Origin: Oscillatoriophycideae cyanobacterium NC_groundwater_1537_Pr4_S-0.65um_50_18
Lineage (GTDB): Bacteria; Cyanobacteriota; Cyanobacteriia; Elainellales; Elainellaceae
Length of the DNA: 64,000 bases
Assembly (NCBI GenBank): GCA_016208305.1
Contig: JACQYI010000058.1
Location: forward strand, 90,286 to 154,285
Direction: 5' to 3'
Shown here: positions 55,327 to 64,000 of the stretch, piece by piece
Position numbering within the stretch: position 1 is the first letter of the stretch
Layout: every line of letters starts with the position of its first letter
Translations under genes and position numbers: made by a program
The notes under the pieces: generated by a model
Told to the model about the DNA's origin: nothing
The model's database searches: none
The model's input: the letters and a program-made list of their open reading frames with translations, nothing else

Positions 55327-55524
55327 ACTGCGGTACGTTCCGTTGCTTCCAGCTCGGCTGAGAAAAGCCGTAAATCGTCACTATGATGAGCTTTAGATGA
55401 GCTTTCCCTCTCTATCATAAATTCCCAAGGGCTTTGTTTCCACGCATTAAGTGATATCAGGTTCGCAAACGGACGATCGATAGCGCCCTTGAGCCAGCCG
55501 ATCGCCCACCCCCCTCGCTTGATT

Positions 55525-55562
55525 AAAGCCATCCCTCTCTCCCTCTCTCCCTCTCTCTCCCT
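55525..55562. repeat. CCCTCTCT microsatellite
   Basis: A simple CT-rich tract of repeated CTCTCC units upstream of the hydrolase gene start, between divergent genes. No function is apparent. Confidence 0.7.
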
Positions 55563-55696
55563 AGATCTACATCGGATGGCTCAAAAAGATCATCTGCATG
55601 GGCACTTGTCCTTTTACCTTTGCGTCTAGGAAACGAAGCACAGGTTTTTACGACGAAGCGCAACGGTATTAGGTATCAGATGTGACGGGGACAGTT

Positions 55697-57463
55697 ATGT
55701 CAAAAACTGCTGAAAATAGTCTGAAGCGGGTTGAGGCGATCGCCCTCAATGCCCAAGGAAAAGGTCTAAGAAATGAACTTGGCGATTCTGCCACCACTGG
55801 CTTGTACAGCATCCGCCTCAAGCAAAAAGGCAGCTTGAATTTGCAGCTTAAAGAAAATAAGGCCAATGCCTATGCCGAGCTGATTCAAGATCGCAATCGC
55901 AATGCCCGAATTGATTCTGGGGAAAGTCTGGGGCGATCTCAGCTCAGGCAGGGTAAGCAATCTCTCAATCTTAAGAACCTGGATCGAGGCACCTACTTCC
56001 TCAAGGTTCATGTCGGAGCCGATCGCCCTGCAACCTATCAACTGGCTTTATCGACTCAGCCTGCTTATAGCACCTCGCAGACTTCTGGAGGCTATCAATA
56101 TTTGAAAAGTGGCTCCAGCCAGTCTCGGGGCTTCTTAAGTGATTTGTTTGGCAATCTGTTCGGCGGATCTTCAAGCCGCTGGAATGGCAGTTTTATTAAC
56201 CGCACCGCTGCCAACGTCGCGGATTACAACAGCTACAACTTTAGCCGACCCGATCTCAAGAAAAATTTGGGTGGACGCGGCAAGAGCGGCAAAACTCTGG
56301 CGCGATTAAAAGTAAATTATGGGTCGGAGAGTCCTGGCTCAGCGATCCAGGATGACAACTATGCTATGCAAGCCTGGACGCAGGTTTCGCTCAAATCAGG
56401 CAAGTTTTATGAAGTGCGGAGCGATTCTAATGACGGTACGCGGTTCTTTTTCCGCGATCGCAAGACGGGCAAGGTTGTCACCAGCTTAAATGGCGACTGG
56501 CGCAGCAACAGCAGTGGAGAGTGGACACAGTTGCTGAGTGTGCCCGAACAAGCAGGCGGCTCGTTTGATTTTTATGTGCAGTACTACGAGAAGACGGGTG
56601 ACTCAGCGATCGATATTTCGCTCAAAGAAGTGCAGCCTACGGCTCAAGTGATCACAGACTCTACACTGAACCTCAGATCAAAACCCTCAACGCTGAATAA
56701 CTCGCCGATTGCAGCTTTAGATTCTGGCACTAATCTCAAAATCTTGAGCAAAGTCCAGTCTGCCGACGACACCAATGTTCCAGATTGGTATCAGGTGAGT
56801 ACGCCTGATGGCAAAAAGGGCTATGTAGCGGCTCAATCTAACCTGGTACAGCTCAATGGTGGCTCCAATAGCATTGCAAACTTTGGCAGTGGTAACAATA
56901 ACGGCGGCAGCACGAGCAACAACAATGGCGGCACCCCTAACAACGGCGGTATCCAGCCTGGCAACTCCAATAACAACCCTCAGCCCAGCCCGTCTGGCGG
57001 CGGTGGCAGTTCCGATGGCAAGATCAACTCCAAAGGTCTAAAGGTCGTCAAGTCTTTTGAGGGTCTGCGCCTCGATGCCTATCTTGATCCGGTGGGTGTT
57101 TGGACCATTGGCTATGGCACAACCTCAGGAGTCAGGGCGGGAATGCGAATCACTGAAGCGCAGGCAGAAAAATATCTTCAGGAGGACTTGCTCCGATTTG
57201 AGAAGGCGGTGAAGAGTAACGTAAAAGTACCACTGACTAGCGATCAATTCTCTGCTCTCGTATCGTTTACCTATAACGTGGGCGAAGGAGCCTTGGGTAG
57301 CTCAACCCTGCTGCGAAAACTCAATCAGGGCGACTACCAGGGCGCAGCCAGTGAGTTTGCCCGTTGGAATAAAGGGGATGGTGTAGAGTTGCCTGGTCTA
57401 ACCCGTCGCCGCAGTGCAGAGAAGGCGCTGTTTTTGGGGCAAGACTACACGGCCTATTTATAG
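55697..57463 (+). CDS. PPC-SH3-GH24 lysozyme fusion
   Basis: A 588-residue protein from the ATG at 55697 (a GTG at 55682 is possible). No classic signal peptide is seen. The first 120 residues fit a pre-peptidase C-terminal-type beta domain (YSIRLKQKGSLNLQLKE ... TYFLKVHVGADRPATYQLALS), and a second related beta domain follows (about 175-315). An SH3b domain (about 319-385; STLNLRSKPSTLNN ... GKKGYVAAQSNLV) leads to an Asn/Gly/Ser-rich linker. The C-terminal 145 residues are a GH24 phage-type lysozyme (LKVVKSFEGLRLDAYLD with the catalytic Glu, WTIGYGTT, ALVSFTYNVGEGAL, LTRRRSAEKALF). No phage genes are near, so a cell-wall hydrolase, toxin or lysis role is inferred. Confidence 0.88.
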   Translation: MSKTAENSLKRVEAIALNAQGKGLRNELGDSATTGLYSIRLKQKGSLNLQLKENKANAYAELIQDRNRNARIDSGESLGRSQLRQGKQSLNLKNLDRGTYFLKVHVGADRPATYQLALSTQPAYSTSQTSGGYQYLKSGSSQSRGFLSDLFGNLFGGSSSRWNGSFINRTAANVADYNSYNFSRPDLKKNLGGRGKSGKTLARLKVNYGSESPGSAIQDDNYAMQAWTQVSLKSGKFYEVRSDSNDGTRFFFRDRKTGKVVTSLNGDWRSNSSGEWTQLLSVPEQAGGSFDFYVQYYEKTGDSAIDISLKEVQPTAQVITDSTLNLRSKPSTLNNSPIAALDSGTNLKILSKVQSADDTNVPDWYQVSTPDGKKGYVAAQSNLVQLNGGSNSIANFGSGNNNGGSTSNNNGGTPNNGGIQPGNSNNNPQPSPSGGGGSSDGKINSKGLKVVKSFEGLRLDAYLDPVGVWTIGYGTTSGVRAGMRITEAQAEKYLQEDLLRFEKAVKSNVKVPLTSDQFSALVSFTYNVGEGALGSSTLLRKLNQGDYQGAASEFARWNKGDGVELPGLTRRRSAEKALFLGQDYTAYL

Positions 57464-57748
57464 AGCTATTGAGTTTTACAGGGCTATTGGGCAAGCTTGT
57501 TTGAGCCATGCTCTAACCTCAATCAGCTTAGGCTTTAGGTTTTGCGGTGCGTGGAACGCACTAAAACACATAAAAACTAGCCTTTAACCTTAACCTTCAA
57601 GCTTTGGATTGCTCCTTGTTGGGTCGGCATCTGATGCCATAGCGACTTCTTGCGCTGTGTCATCAGATGTTTTCTTTTTATCTACTTCTGGGCAAAAAAT
57701 CTGGCAATATTCTGGCAGTATAGTAGATATCATGTAGTACAAAAATAC

Positions 57749-58147
57749 TCAAGCCTTGGGAAGCAATGCCACAATCTGATCGACAAATTGCTGATGATCA
57801 ACAACAGGCTTGGAAATATAGTCGTCTGCACCGCTTTGTCGTAAAAAGTGTTCGCGATCGCCTTCCATCGCATGAGCCGTCACTAGAATAATGGGGAGGT
57901 CGGCTGTTTGCGGATCGGCTTTTAGCATTTGAGTGATCTTGATGCCATCCACGGGTTTCCCTTGGTACATGCTGTGGGAAAGAGAAACATCCATCAAAAT
58001 AATGTCGGCTGCCCTAGCTTGGGCAATCTCCATAACTTCGTCTACGTTCTCAGTGTGCTTGACTTCTAGCCCGCCTCGTTTGGTCAAAATCTTAGAAAAG
58101 ACGCGAGCGTTAATCAGATCATCTTCCACAATCAGAACGGTTTTCAT
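57749..58147 (-). CDS. Single-domain response regulator
   Basis: A 132-residue receiver. VEDD gives the acidic pair, Asp53 in ILMDVSLSHSMYQG is the phosphoacceptor, VTAHAMEGD carries the conserved Thr and SKPVV the switch Lys. It has an insertion after the phosphoacceptor (SLSHSMYQGKPVDG) common in cyanobacterial receivers. No kinase is adjacent, so its partner is encoded elsewhere. It is divergent from gyrA. Confidence 0.9.
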   Translation of the reverse strand: MKTVLIVEDDLINARVFSKILTKRGGLEVKHTENVDEVMEIAQARAADIILMDVSLSHSMYQGKPVDGIKITQMLKADPQTADLPIILVTAHAMEGDREHFLRQSGADDYISKPVVDHQQFVDQIVALLPKA

Positions 58148-58345
58148 ATTGCTTTTCCTATCTGCCTAGTCCAGTCTAATTTCAGCATGAATGATCTTTG
58201 TCGTCGCAATTTGATACTACTGTGAAATTAAAGTGAAAAGTTATGCCTAATTCAGTTGCCATATCCCACCTAGCGCCTGATCCAATGGCTTAATTAGAAA
58301 TTTCCAAAGCTCCCTGTAACCCGAAAATTTGAAGGACATTAAAGC

Positions 58346-60922
58346 ATGGCTGAACAGTTGAACATCCTTACGTCAGGGCAAATCATCGCGACTGCCTTGC
58401 ACACGGAAGTACAGCGGTCGTACCTCGAGTATGCCATGAGCGTGATTGTGGGTCGGGCGCTTCCTGATGTACGAGATGGGTTGAAACCTGTCCATCGGCG
58501 TGTTTTGTACGCTATGCATGAGCTGGGTTTGACCCCCGATCGCCCCTATCGCAAGTGCGCCCGCGTCGTAGGAGATGTGCTGGGTAAGTATCATCCGCAT
58601 GGCGATCAGTCGGTTTACGATGCGCTGGTGCGTATGGTACAAGACTTCTCCAGCCGCTATCCCATGCTAGAGGGTCATGGCAACTTCGGTTCGGTGGATG
58701 ATGATCCTCCGGCTGCCATGCGTTACACCGAAACGCGGCTTTCGCCTGTGGGCAATGAGGCGCTACTCACTGAAATTGGCGAAGCCACGGTAGATTTCAT
58801 CGGCAACTTTGATAATTCTCAGCAAGAGCCGATCGTCTTACCGGCTCAACTTCCCTTTTTGCTGTTGAATGGCTGCTCCGGTATTGCCGTAGGCATGGCC
58901 ACCAATATTCCACCCCACAACTTGAGTGAGGTGATTGACGGCTTGATTGCCTTAATCGATCGCCCTGATCTACCGGACGAAGACCTGTTTCGCCTGATTC
59001 CGGCTCCTGATTTTCCCACAGGTGGCGAAATCACTGGCACAGCAGGTATTCAGGAAGCCTACCGCACCGGACGAGGCAGTATTTCGGTGCGCGGAGTCGT
59101 CAAGCTTGAAGAAGTCCCCATTGGGCGAGGACGGCAGCAGCGCTTGGCGATTATTGTCACCGAGTTGCCATTCCAGGTGAACAAGGCAAGCTGGATTGAA
59201 AAAATTGCGGAGCTGGTGAACCAAGGAAGAATTGAGGGGATCGCCGATCTGCGAGATGAGAGCGATCGCGAAGGCATGCGGGTCGTAATTGAGCTAAAGC
59301 GAGATGCCCAACCTACACTGATTCTAGAGCGGCTCTACAAGCTAACCCCGCTCCAGAGTAACTTTGGCGTCATCATGCTGGCGATCGTAGATGGGCAGCC
59401 GCGTCAGCTGCCTCTGCGAGATATGCTTCAGGAGTTTCTCAGCTTCCGGGAAACGACACTAACTCGCCAATATCGCTATGAGTTGGACAAATCTGCGAGT
59501 CGAGCGCATGTGCTGGAGGGATTGCTGCGATCGCTCGATCGTTTGGATGATGTAATTGATATTTTGCGTCACGCTCCAGATGGCAGCACGGCCAAAGCTA
59601 CCTTGCAAGAGCGATTTGCATTTAGCGATCGTCAGGCAGACGCTATCTTAGCTATGCCGCTACGCCGCTTGACGGGTCTAGAACGGCAAAATCTTCAGAC
59701 CGAATATGACGCATTGACTCAGCGAATGCAAGAGCTTCAGCGTCTTTTAGACAACCGTAAAGAGTTGCTAAAGTCCCTCAAAAAAGACCTGCGCGCACTC
59801 AAACGCAAGTACGCCGATCCCCGCCGGACTCGCCTGTTGACAGCCGAAGAGCAAGCAACTGAACTGGCACAACTGGCCGAAGTGACGGCTGAGGGAGAAG
59901 CTGAAACCCAGGATGTGGTTTTAGAATTTACCCATCGTGGCTATGTTCGGCGGATCTCACCCAAAGTTTTTCAACGCCAACGAGCCAAACAAGAGTCAAT
60001 CCCCGCACAAACCCTGATTGAAAACGAAGACTTTACGACATTGGTAGAAGTTGCTTCTGCCCATCAAGAACTGTTGGTGCTAACGCGCAGCGGCAAGGCC
60101 TACACGGTCAAGGTCAGCGATATTCCGCCTACCTCGCGTCAGTCTAAAGGTACGTCATCTAAAGGTACGCCATTGGTGACCTTGCTGCCCTCTACGGCTC
60201 AGGATGATCCTGAAACAATCGTCACGCAGTTTGTCTTGTTCCCAGATGATCTGCAAACCTTAGATCTGATTTTCCTGACGCGTCAGGGACGGATAAAGCG
60301 CATGCCATTATCTGAATTTACGAACCTGACTGGGCGAGGGCTAACGGCACTCAAACTCAAAGATGACGATGAACTGCGCTATGTGACTCTTGCAGAAGCT
60401 GGTGAACAGCTTGTTTTGGCAACTTCTGGTGGGCGAGTCATGCGATTTGAAATCAATGATGATCAGCTACCTGTGATGGGGCGATCAGCTCAGGGTCAGC
60501 TGGCACTGCGGCTGTCGAAGCAAGAGGAGTTAGTGGGTTGCTTGGCGCTGACTGCGGCTGATGATGTGCTGCTGATTTCTGCCCAAGGCAACGTCAAGCG
60601 TATGGCTATTGGTGCTATCAAATCGGTCAACCGAGGAGAAATTGGGGTACAGGCTATCCAGTTTGCGGTCAAAACTGATCGTCTGGTAGGAATTGCCTTG
60701 GCAGAGACAGGCGTAGAGGTAAAAGTTTTGACCGATGCGGATCGCATGGCTCGATTGCTTTTAGAGCAGATTCCTAGCCAAACCCGAACGGGCAGCGGCG
60801 ATCGCCTCCTCAAGCTAGACAAAAAAGAGAGAGTGGTTGAACTCATCATGGCTCACCTCCCTCCTTTACAGGGCGAAGCTCAGGATGAAGGTAAATCCGA
60901 TCAACTGAAGACCTCTCGTTAG
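58346..60922 (+). CDS. gyrA: DNA gyrase subunit A
   Basis: An 858-residue type IIA topoisomerase subunit. The catalytic Tyr127 is in [48 protein letters not shown] and [19 protein letters not shown] are the breakage-reunion core; the coiled coil and the C-terminal beta-pinwheel (repeats such as [60 protein letters not shown]) wrap DNA. The GyrA-box position reads [13 protein letters not shown], where a 15-bp tandem duplication doubles SKGT. Topoisomerase IV subunit A is the alternative, but the N-terminal half fits cyanobacterial GyrA best. Confidence 0.9.
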   Translation: MAEQLNILTSGQIIATALHTEVQRSYLEYAMSVIVGRALPDVRDGLKPVHRRVLYAMHELGLTPDRPYRKCARVVGDVLGKYHPHGDQSVYDALVRMVQDFSSRYPMLEGHGNFGSVDDDPPAAMRYTETRLSPVGNEALLTEIGEATVDFIGNFDNSQQEPIVLPAQLPFLLLNGCSGIAVGMATNIPPHNLSEVIDGLIALIDRPDLPDEDLFRLIPAPDFPTGGEITGTAGIQEAYRTGRGSISVRGVVKLEEVPIGRGRQQRLAIIVTELPFQVNKASWIEKIAELVNQGRIEGIADLRDESDREGMRVVIELKRDAQPTLILERLYKLTPLQSNFGVIMLAIVDGQPRQLPLRDMLQEFLSFRETTLTRQYRYELDKSASRAHVLEGLLRSLDRLDDVIDILRHAPDGSTAKATLQERFAFSDRQADAILAMPLRRLTGLERQNLQTEYDALTQRMQELQRLLDNRKELLKSLKKDLRALKRKYADPRRTRLLTAEEQATELAQLAEVTAEGEAETQDVVLEFTHRGYVRRISPKVFQRQRAKQESIPAQTLIENEDFTTLVEVASAHQELLVLTRSGKAYTVKVSDIPPTSRQSKGTSSKGTPLVTLLPSTAQDDPETIVTQFVLFPDDLQTLDLIFLTRQGRIKRMPLSEFTNLTGRGLTALKLKDDDELRYVTLAEAGEQLVLATSGGRVMRFEINDDQLPVMGRSAQGQLALRLSKQEELVGCLALTAADDVLLISAQGNVKRMAIGAIKSVNRGEIGVQAIQFAVKTDRLVGIALAETGVEVKVLTDADRMARLLLEQIPSQTRTGSGDRLLKLDKKERVVELIMAHLPPLQGEAQDEGKSDQLKTSR

Positions 60923-61315
60923 CCTTGAATCTCTTACAGCCTGATCAACTTGATTAAGAGTGAGCGGAATTAGAAGAATCAAGCTAAAGTCATAGATAGC
61001 GCATAAACTGCAAAAATACTTAACCTATTCGGGGAACTCGACACCCTATGGCAAAGTGGCAGCAACGTATAGATTTTGGGAGGCAGCGATCGCCACAGCC
61101 GATCGCTGCCATTTGGATGCTTCATGCTTGGGCGCTTCGTGATTTGATGCTTCACGCGGCTTCAAGGGTTTGCGCTCTCGCCCTTTTTCTTCCAGCTCCG
61201 TGGCTCCCGTCTCTCCCCCTTCAAGTCCGTTCTACGCTGGAGGGTTCTGTCGGTTAATCCCTACTCCCCTAATTCAACGGAGGCTGAGGGTAACCTACCC
61301 GCCTCCCGTGTTGCA
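60923..61315. other. Spacer between gyrA and the nuclease gene
   Basis: A 69-codon plus-strand frame (61048-61257) is present but shows no family-like features, so no gene is called. Repeated short words (GATGCTTCA) occur near 61120-61150. Confidence 0.4.
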
Positions 61316-62884
61316 GTGACTGTTCAAGCCTCTGCCCAGTTGCCTACGTCTTTGCCTGCCTCTGTTAATTCGGCTAATTCGGCTGAAATCGATGCAGCAG
61401 ATTCGATGAAAATCTGGCTGACCGATGAAGTTCTGTTTAACTATCAACGCTGTCCTCGTCGGGTTTTCTTAGATCGATACGGCGATCGCGATCAGCGAAG
61501 CCGTCCGCCTGACTATCTGCAAAAATTGCGCCAGGATAGCTTTTTGCACCAGCGGGAGGTTCTGTCGGTCGCCCCTTTCTATGAGCCAAGCTACCCCAGG
61601 CGAGACTGGATGGCAGGATTTGCAGCCACTACCCTGTTGATGCAGCAAGGGGTCGATCGCATCGCTAATGGGGTTCTTCAGGTCACGCTAGACAATGGCA
61701 TTCATCTGGTGAGCTGTCCTGATTTGCTCGTCAAGCAGCCAGGGCATTCTATTTGGGGTGACTGGCTCTACGCACCTATAGACATTCGCCTAGGAAAACG
61801 CCCCAAGCTAGATTATCAAGTCGCAGTAGCGTTTCATACTTATGTCTTGGCAGCAGTGCAGGGCATGTGGGCAGAAAACTGTTGGCTGATTTTGCGGCAG
61901 CGGGGCACCTATGCTGTCAGCTTGGTAGATGTGTTGCCGCGCATGGAAGAGATTTTGCAAGGCTGCATGGAAACTTTACTACAACAGCAGGAACCGGAAG
62001 TTTTCATTTCCCATAGCCGTTGCGATCTTTGCCACTGGTTCAATCATTGTTACGAGGCAGCGCAAAGCGATCGCCACCTTTCTTTACTACCTGGCGTTAC
62101 GCCTAGCCGCTATGCCCATCTCAAAGCCCTTCAGCTCAAAACGCTAGAAACCATTGCCACAGCCCCACCCAAACAACTGGAATCTCTGCCTGGATTTGGG
62201 GCGCAGGTCGCTCAGCGCTTGGTCAAACAAGCTCAGTCAACGCTTCAGAACCGAGCGCTCGCGCATGTAGAAGCTTCAGCTTCACCTCCGGTTCCGTTGC
62301 TATCAACTTCTGAGTTACCTACGGCAAACATAGAACTCTACTTTGATATTGAAGCAGCGCCAGAACAGAATTTAGTGTACTTACATGGCGTTTTAGTCGT
62401 CGATCGCCTAGCCCAGACCGAAACATTTTGCCCTCTACTGGCCGAGCACCATGCTGACGAAGGTAAAGTCTGGAATCAATTTTTGGAGCTAGTTTTGCAA
62501 TATCCCAATGCTCCAATTTTCCACTTTTGCCCTTACGAGGTTCAAACTGTTAAGCGGTTGGGTCAGCACTATGGTACGCCTAGCTATTTGATTGAGCCGC
62601 TGCTGCATCGCTTTGTTGATTTGCATGAACGAGTCACGCGAGTTGCTATCCTCCCTGTCGAAAGCTATGCGCTCAAGCCGATCGCCCGTTGGCTTGGGTT
62701 TAACTGGCGCGATGCAGAAGCCAATGGTGCTCAGTCTATCTGCTGGTATGACCAATGGCTGGCTACAGGCGATCGCGCCTATCTAAAGGCCATCCTTCGC
62801 TATAACGAAGATGATTGTCGGGCAACCTATCGGGTTAAGGACTGGCTCGTTCAGTTTGCGCAGCCTGCTCAATCGCCTATTTAA
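61316..62884 (+). CDS. TM0106-family RecB-like Fe-S nuclease with RNase H-type domain
   Basis: A 522-residue protein from a GTG; an ATG at 61406 (MKIWLTDEVLFNYQRC) may be the true start because similarity begins there. The N-terminal part (about 31-250) is a RecB/Cas4-like nuclease: Cys46 in YQRCPRR and CDLCHWFNHC (Cys near 235, 238, 244) fit the four-Cys 4Fe-4S pattern, with PDLLV and PIDIRLGK as the nuclease motifs. A helix-hairpin-helix follows (about 262-305; LESLPGFGAQVAQRLVKQA). The C-terminal domain (about 340-515) is an RNase H-like exonuclease (LYFDIEAAP, YNEDDCRATYRV). A DNA repair or processing role is inferred. Confidence 0.85.
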   Translation: MTVQASAQLPTSLPASVNSANSAEIDAADSMKIWLTDEVLFNYQRCPRRVFLDRYGDRDQRSRPPDYLQKLRQDSFLHQREVLSVAPFYEPSYPRRDWMAGFAATTLLMQQGVDRIANGVLQVTLDNGIHLVSCPDLLVKQPGHSIWGDWLYAPIDIRLGKRPKLDYQVAVAFHTYVLAAVQGMWAENCWLILRQRGTYAVSLVDVLPRMEEILQGCMETLLQQQEPEVFISHSRCDLCHWFNHCYEAAQSDRHLSLLPGVTPSRYAHLKALQLKTLETIATAPPKQLESLPGFGAQVAQRLVKQAQSTLQNRALAHVEASASPPVPLLSTSELPTANIELYFDIEAAPEQNLVYLHGVLVVDRLAQTETFCPLLAEHHADEGKVWNQFLELVLQYPNAPIFHFCPYEVQTVKRLGQHYGTPSYLIEPLLHRFVDLHERVTRVAILPVESYALKPIARWLGFNWRDAEANGAQSICWYDQWLATGDRAYLKAILRYNEDDCRATYRVKDWLVQFAQPAQSPI

Positions 62885-62929
62885 CGAAGACTGGGTGTGT
62901 TTACCCTCAGCGAAGATTGGCTCAATTTC

Positions 62930-63187
62930 TTAACCACCGCTTACGGGAGGAATAAGCACGACTTCATCTCCATCCTGCAAAACAGCATCAGGTTCCACAA
63001 ATTGAAGATTTAAGCCAAATCGAGTCACCTCGCGCCATTGCTCTAATGCAGGATATTGTTCAAGCAGGCGATCGCGCACCTGTGCCACGATCGCTCCCTC
63101 AGGCAGATGTAAAGCCACTTCAGAAACCCCGCAGGTCTCTTGGTAAGCCGCAAAAAGTTTCACTGTTACCTTGATCAAATTACTCAT
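62930..63187 (-). CDS. MoaD/ThiS-family sulfur carrier (MoaD-like)
   Basis: An 85-residue beta-grasp protein: IKVTVKLFAAYQETCGVSEVALHLPEGAIVAQV at the start and DGDEVVLIPPVSGG at the end. The C-terminal Gly-Gly is the thiocarboxylation site, so it should carry sulfur, most simply as the small subunit of molybdopterin synthase. Other members serve thiamine or tungsten pathways. No moa or thi genes are adjacent. It is convergent with the nuclease gene. Confidence 0.88.
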   Translation of the reverse strand: MSNLIKVTVKLFAAYQETCGVSEVALHLPEGAIVAQVRDRLLEQYPALEQWREVTRFGLNLQFVEPDAVLQDGDEVVLIPPVSGG

Positions 63188-63340
63188 ATATAGCCTTCTG
63201 TGTTAAGCCAAAACTCCTTGATACTCTGTAGGTATACCCTGTAGTCAACGCAAACTAATTGCGGCTATCCCATAAAAGCCATTGCAATTCAAAAACCAAA
63301 ATCTAACAACTCATCCTAAAATCAACCCCTGTAATCCACT

Positions 63341-63721
63341 ATGCTTGGCACTTTCCAACAGAGTAACCTCCGAATCGAAATTGCTGCCTCGGAACAAAAA
63401 ATTTCTGACAGCCTGCTTTGTCCTACTCAATTTCAGAATTGGCTTTTCCCTCAATCTTTTTCAGCGGGGATGCCAGAACGGCTGTGCCCAGGAACCATAT
63501 TCACAAGTTGGATTGGCCCTATCCCAATTCAGCATCAAGTCAAAATAGTCAAGCCAAATGAGCTGCAAATGCTGATGAGCAAAGGCGTTGACGGTTATCA
63601 AGAATGGTATTGGGGTGAAGGCTGGGTACAGTCTCGTTTGGCTGGAATTTCACCATTGCAGCTCAATCTAGGGCAGACGCTGAGCTTACTGCGATTACGT
63701 ATGTTTCTGGCATCACAGTAG
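63341..63721 (+). CDS. Conserved hypothetical protein, possibly SRPBCC-like
   Basis: A 126-residue protein: LGTFQQSNLRIEIAASEQKI, WLFPQSFSAGMPERLCPGTIFTSWIGPI, GVDGYQEWYWGEGWVQSRLAGISPLQLNLGQTLSLLRLR. The opening strand and the polar-aromatic beta stretch recall START/SRPBCC folds, and I believe it is conserved in cyanobacteria, but no function is known. The ATG at 63341 fits; another reading frame overlapping it (from 63282) is a shadow. Confidence 0.75.
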   Translation: MLGTFQQSNLRIEIAASEQKISDSLLCPTQFQNWLFPQSFSAGMPERLCPGTIFTSWIGPIPIQHQVKIVKPNELQMLMSKGVDGYQEWYWGEGWVQSRLAGISPLQLNLGQTLSLLRLRMFLASQ

Positions 63722-63861
63722 AGCGGCTTCCGGCTTCTATGTATGACTGCCTCTGAGTATGGCTGCCTCTGATGCTTACCTATAGTTAGTAGGAGCAGTC
63801 GTTCTCCTAAAAAGCGCGGATTACCCAGTAAGCCACTTGAAAAAAACTGACTAAATTCCGC

Positions 63862-63891
63862 TTGACACTTCGGGAATTGCGCCGCTATATT
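63862..63891 (+). promoter_or_regulatory. Strong sigma-70 promoter reading out of the window
   Basis: TTGACA (63862-63867) and TATATT (63886-63891) with an 18-base spacer form a near-consensus promoter. Downstream (63901-63946) is a GAGCGAAGC-type repeat bounded by GGTCG and CGACC. No gene starts before the window ends; such promoters often drive stable RNA or highly expressed genes. Confidence 0.6.
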
Positions 63892-64000
63892 AGTAAAGCG
63901 GTCGAGGGGGAGCGAAGCGAAGCGAGAGCGGAGTGAGCGACCTCAAGGCATCCGAACCTAGACAATTTAATAGTTTGGAAGACAGAATAACACATATAGC

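Noticed and set aside
61048..61257. 69-codon frame between gyrA and the nuclease
   Set aside because: No family-like sequence, low-complexity ends and no ribosome binding site; probably chance.

Overview
This window is chromosomal DNA from a cyanobacterium. It carries photosystem I genes (psaF and psaJ), a stand-alone PCP_red protein, cyanobacteria-restricted families (DUF3122, DUF4168, an SLH iron-uptake-type porin, a lipid-A-disaccharide-synthase-related protein) and very many copies of the HIP1 octamer GCGATCGC. Gene density, long intergenic gaps and several families of small non-autonomous elements suggest a medium to large genome, perhaps a filamentous Leptolyngbya-like organism; the genus is a guess. 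No rRNA, tRNA or CRISPR array was recognised.

Layout: 0-16.6 kb is mostly housekeeping and metabolism: a peptidoglycan-binding protein cut by the window edge, a CbbY-type phosphatase, a secreted TPR protein, an FAD oxidoreductase, a DigH-like GHL10 glycosidase, a full-length fused 5-oxoprolinase divergent from a DUF3122 protein, valyl-tRNA synthetase with an extra membrane-type insertion, and a small coiled-coil protein plus metallo-beta-lactamase-fold hydrolase. 16.7-22.1 kb is a three-gene minus-strand phosphorelay: a REC-wHTH-Hpt-REC-REC regulator, a five-PAS histidine kinase and a CheY-like receiver. 22.3-26.1 kb has a porin with a monooxygenase-like protein, then a cysteine hydrolase with a TIM-barrel isomerase.

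26-37 kb is the most accessory-looking part: isolated SDR, ArsR, FkbM, AraC, MAPEG, XRE, DUF2834, GNAT, MarR and VOC genes, several with clear palindromic operators beside the regulator, then a decayed GIY-YIG nuclease locus and long gene-poor gaps. 37-49.4 kb returns to conserved genes (DUF423, DUF1361, dihydrouridine synthase, LpxB-like protein, a pentapeptide-repeat membrane protein, ComB, DUF4168, PCP_red, MBOAT, DciA, a SPOR protein). 49.4-63.7 kb holds a universal stress protein, pgk, psaFJ, tsaD, an alpha/beta hydrolase with an apparent transposon-derived in-frame insert, a PPC-SH3-lysozyme fusion, a response regulator, gyrA, an Fe-S RecB/RNase-H-like nuclease, a MoaD-like protein and an unknown conserved protein. 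The last 140 bases hold a strong promoter reading out of the window.

The strongest unexpected signals are small mobile elements: three copies of a 141-179 bp inverted-repeat element, two with near-perfect 9-bp target duplications; a second family with ends AGAGGATGTTTGAAAAGT; a single 133-bp element with 7-bp target duplication and two terminator-like hairpins between convergent genes; and an IS200/IS605-like fragment that has become coding sequence inside a hydrolase. I found no convincing new defence or biosynthetic system; the most unusual architectures are the Hpt-containing regulator, the ValRS membrane insert, the split pentapeptide protein and the leaderless MarR promoter between two operators.
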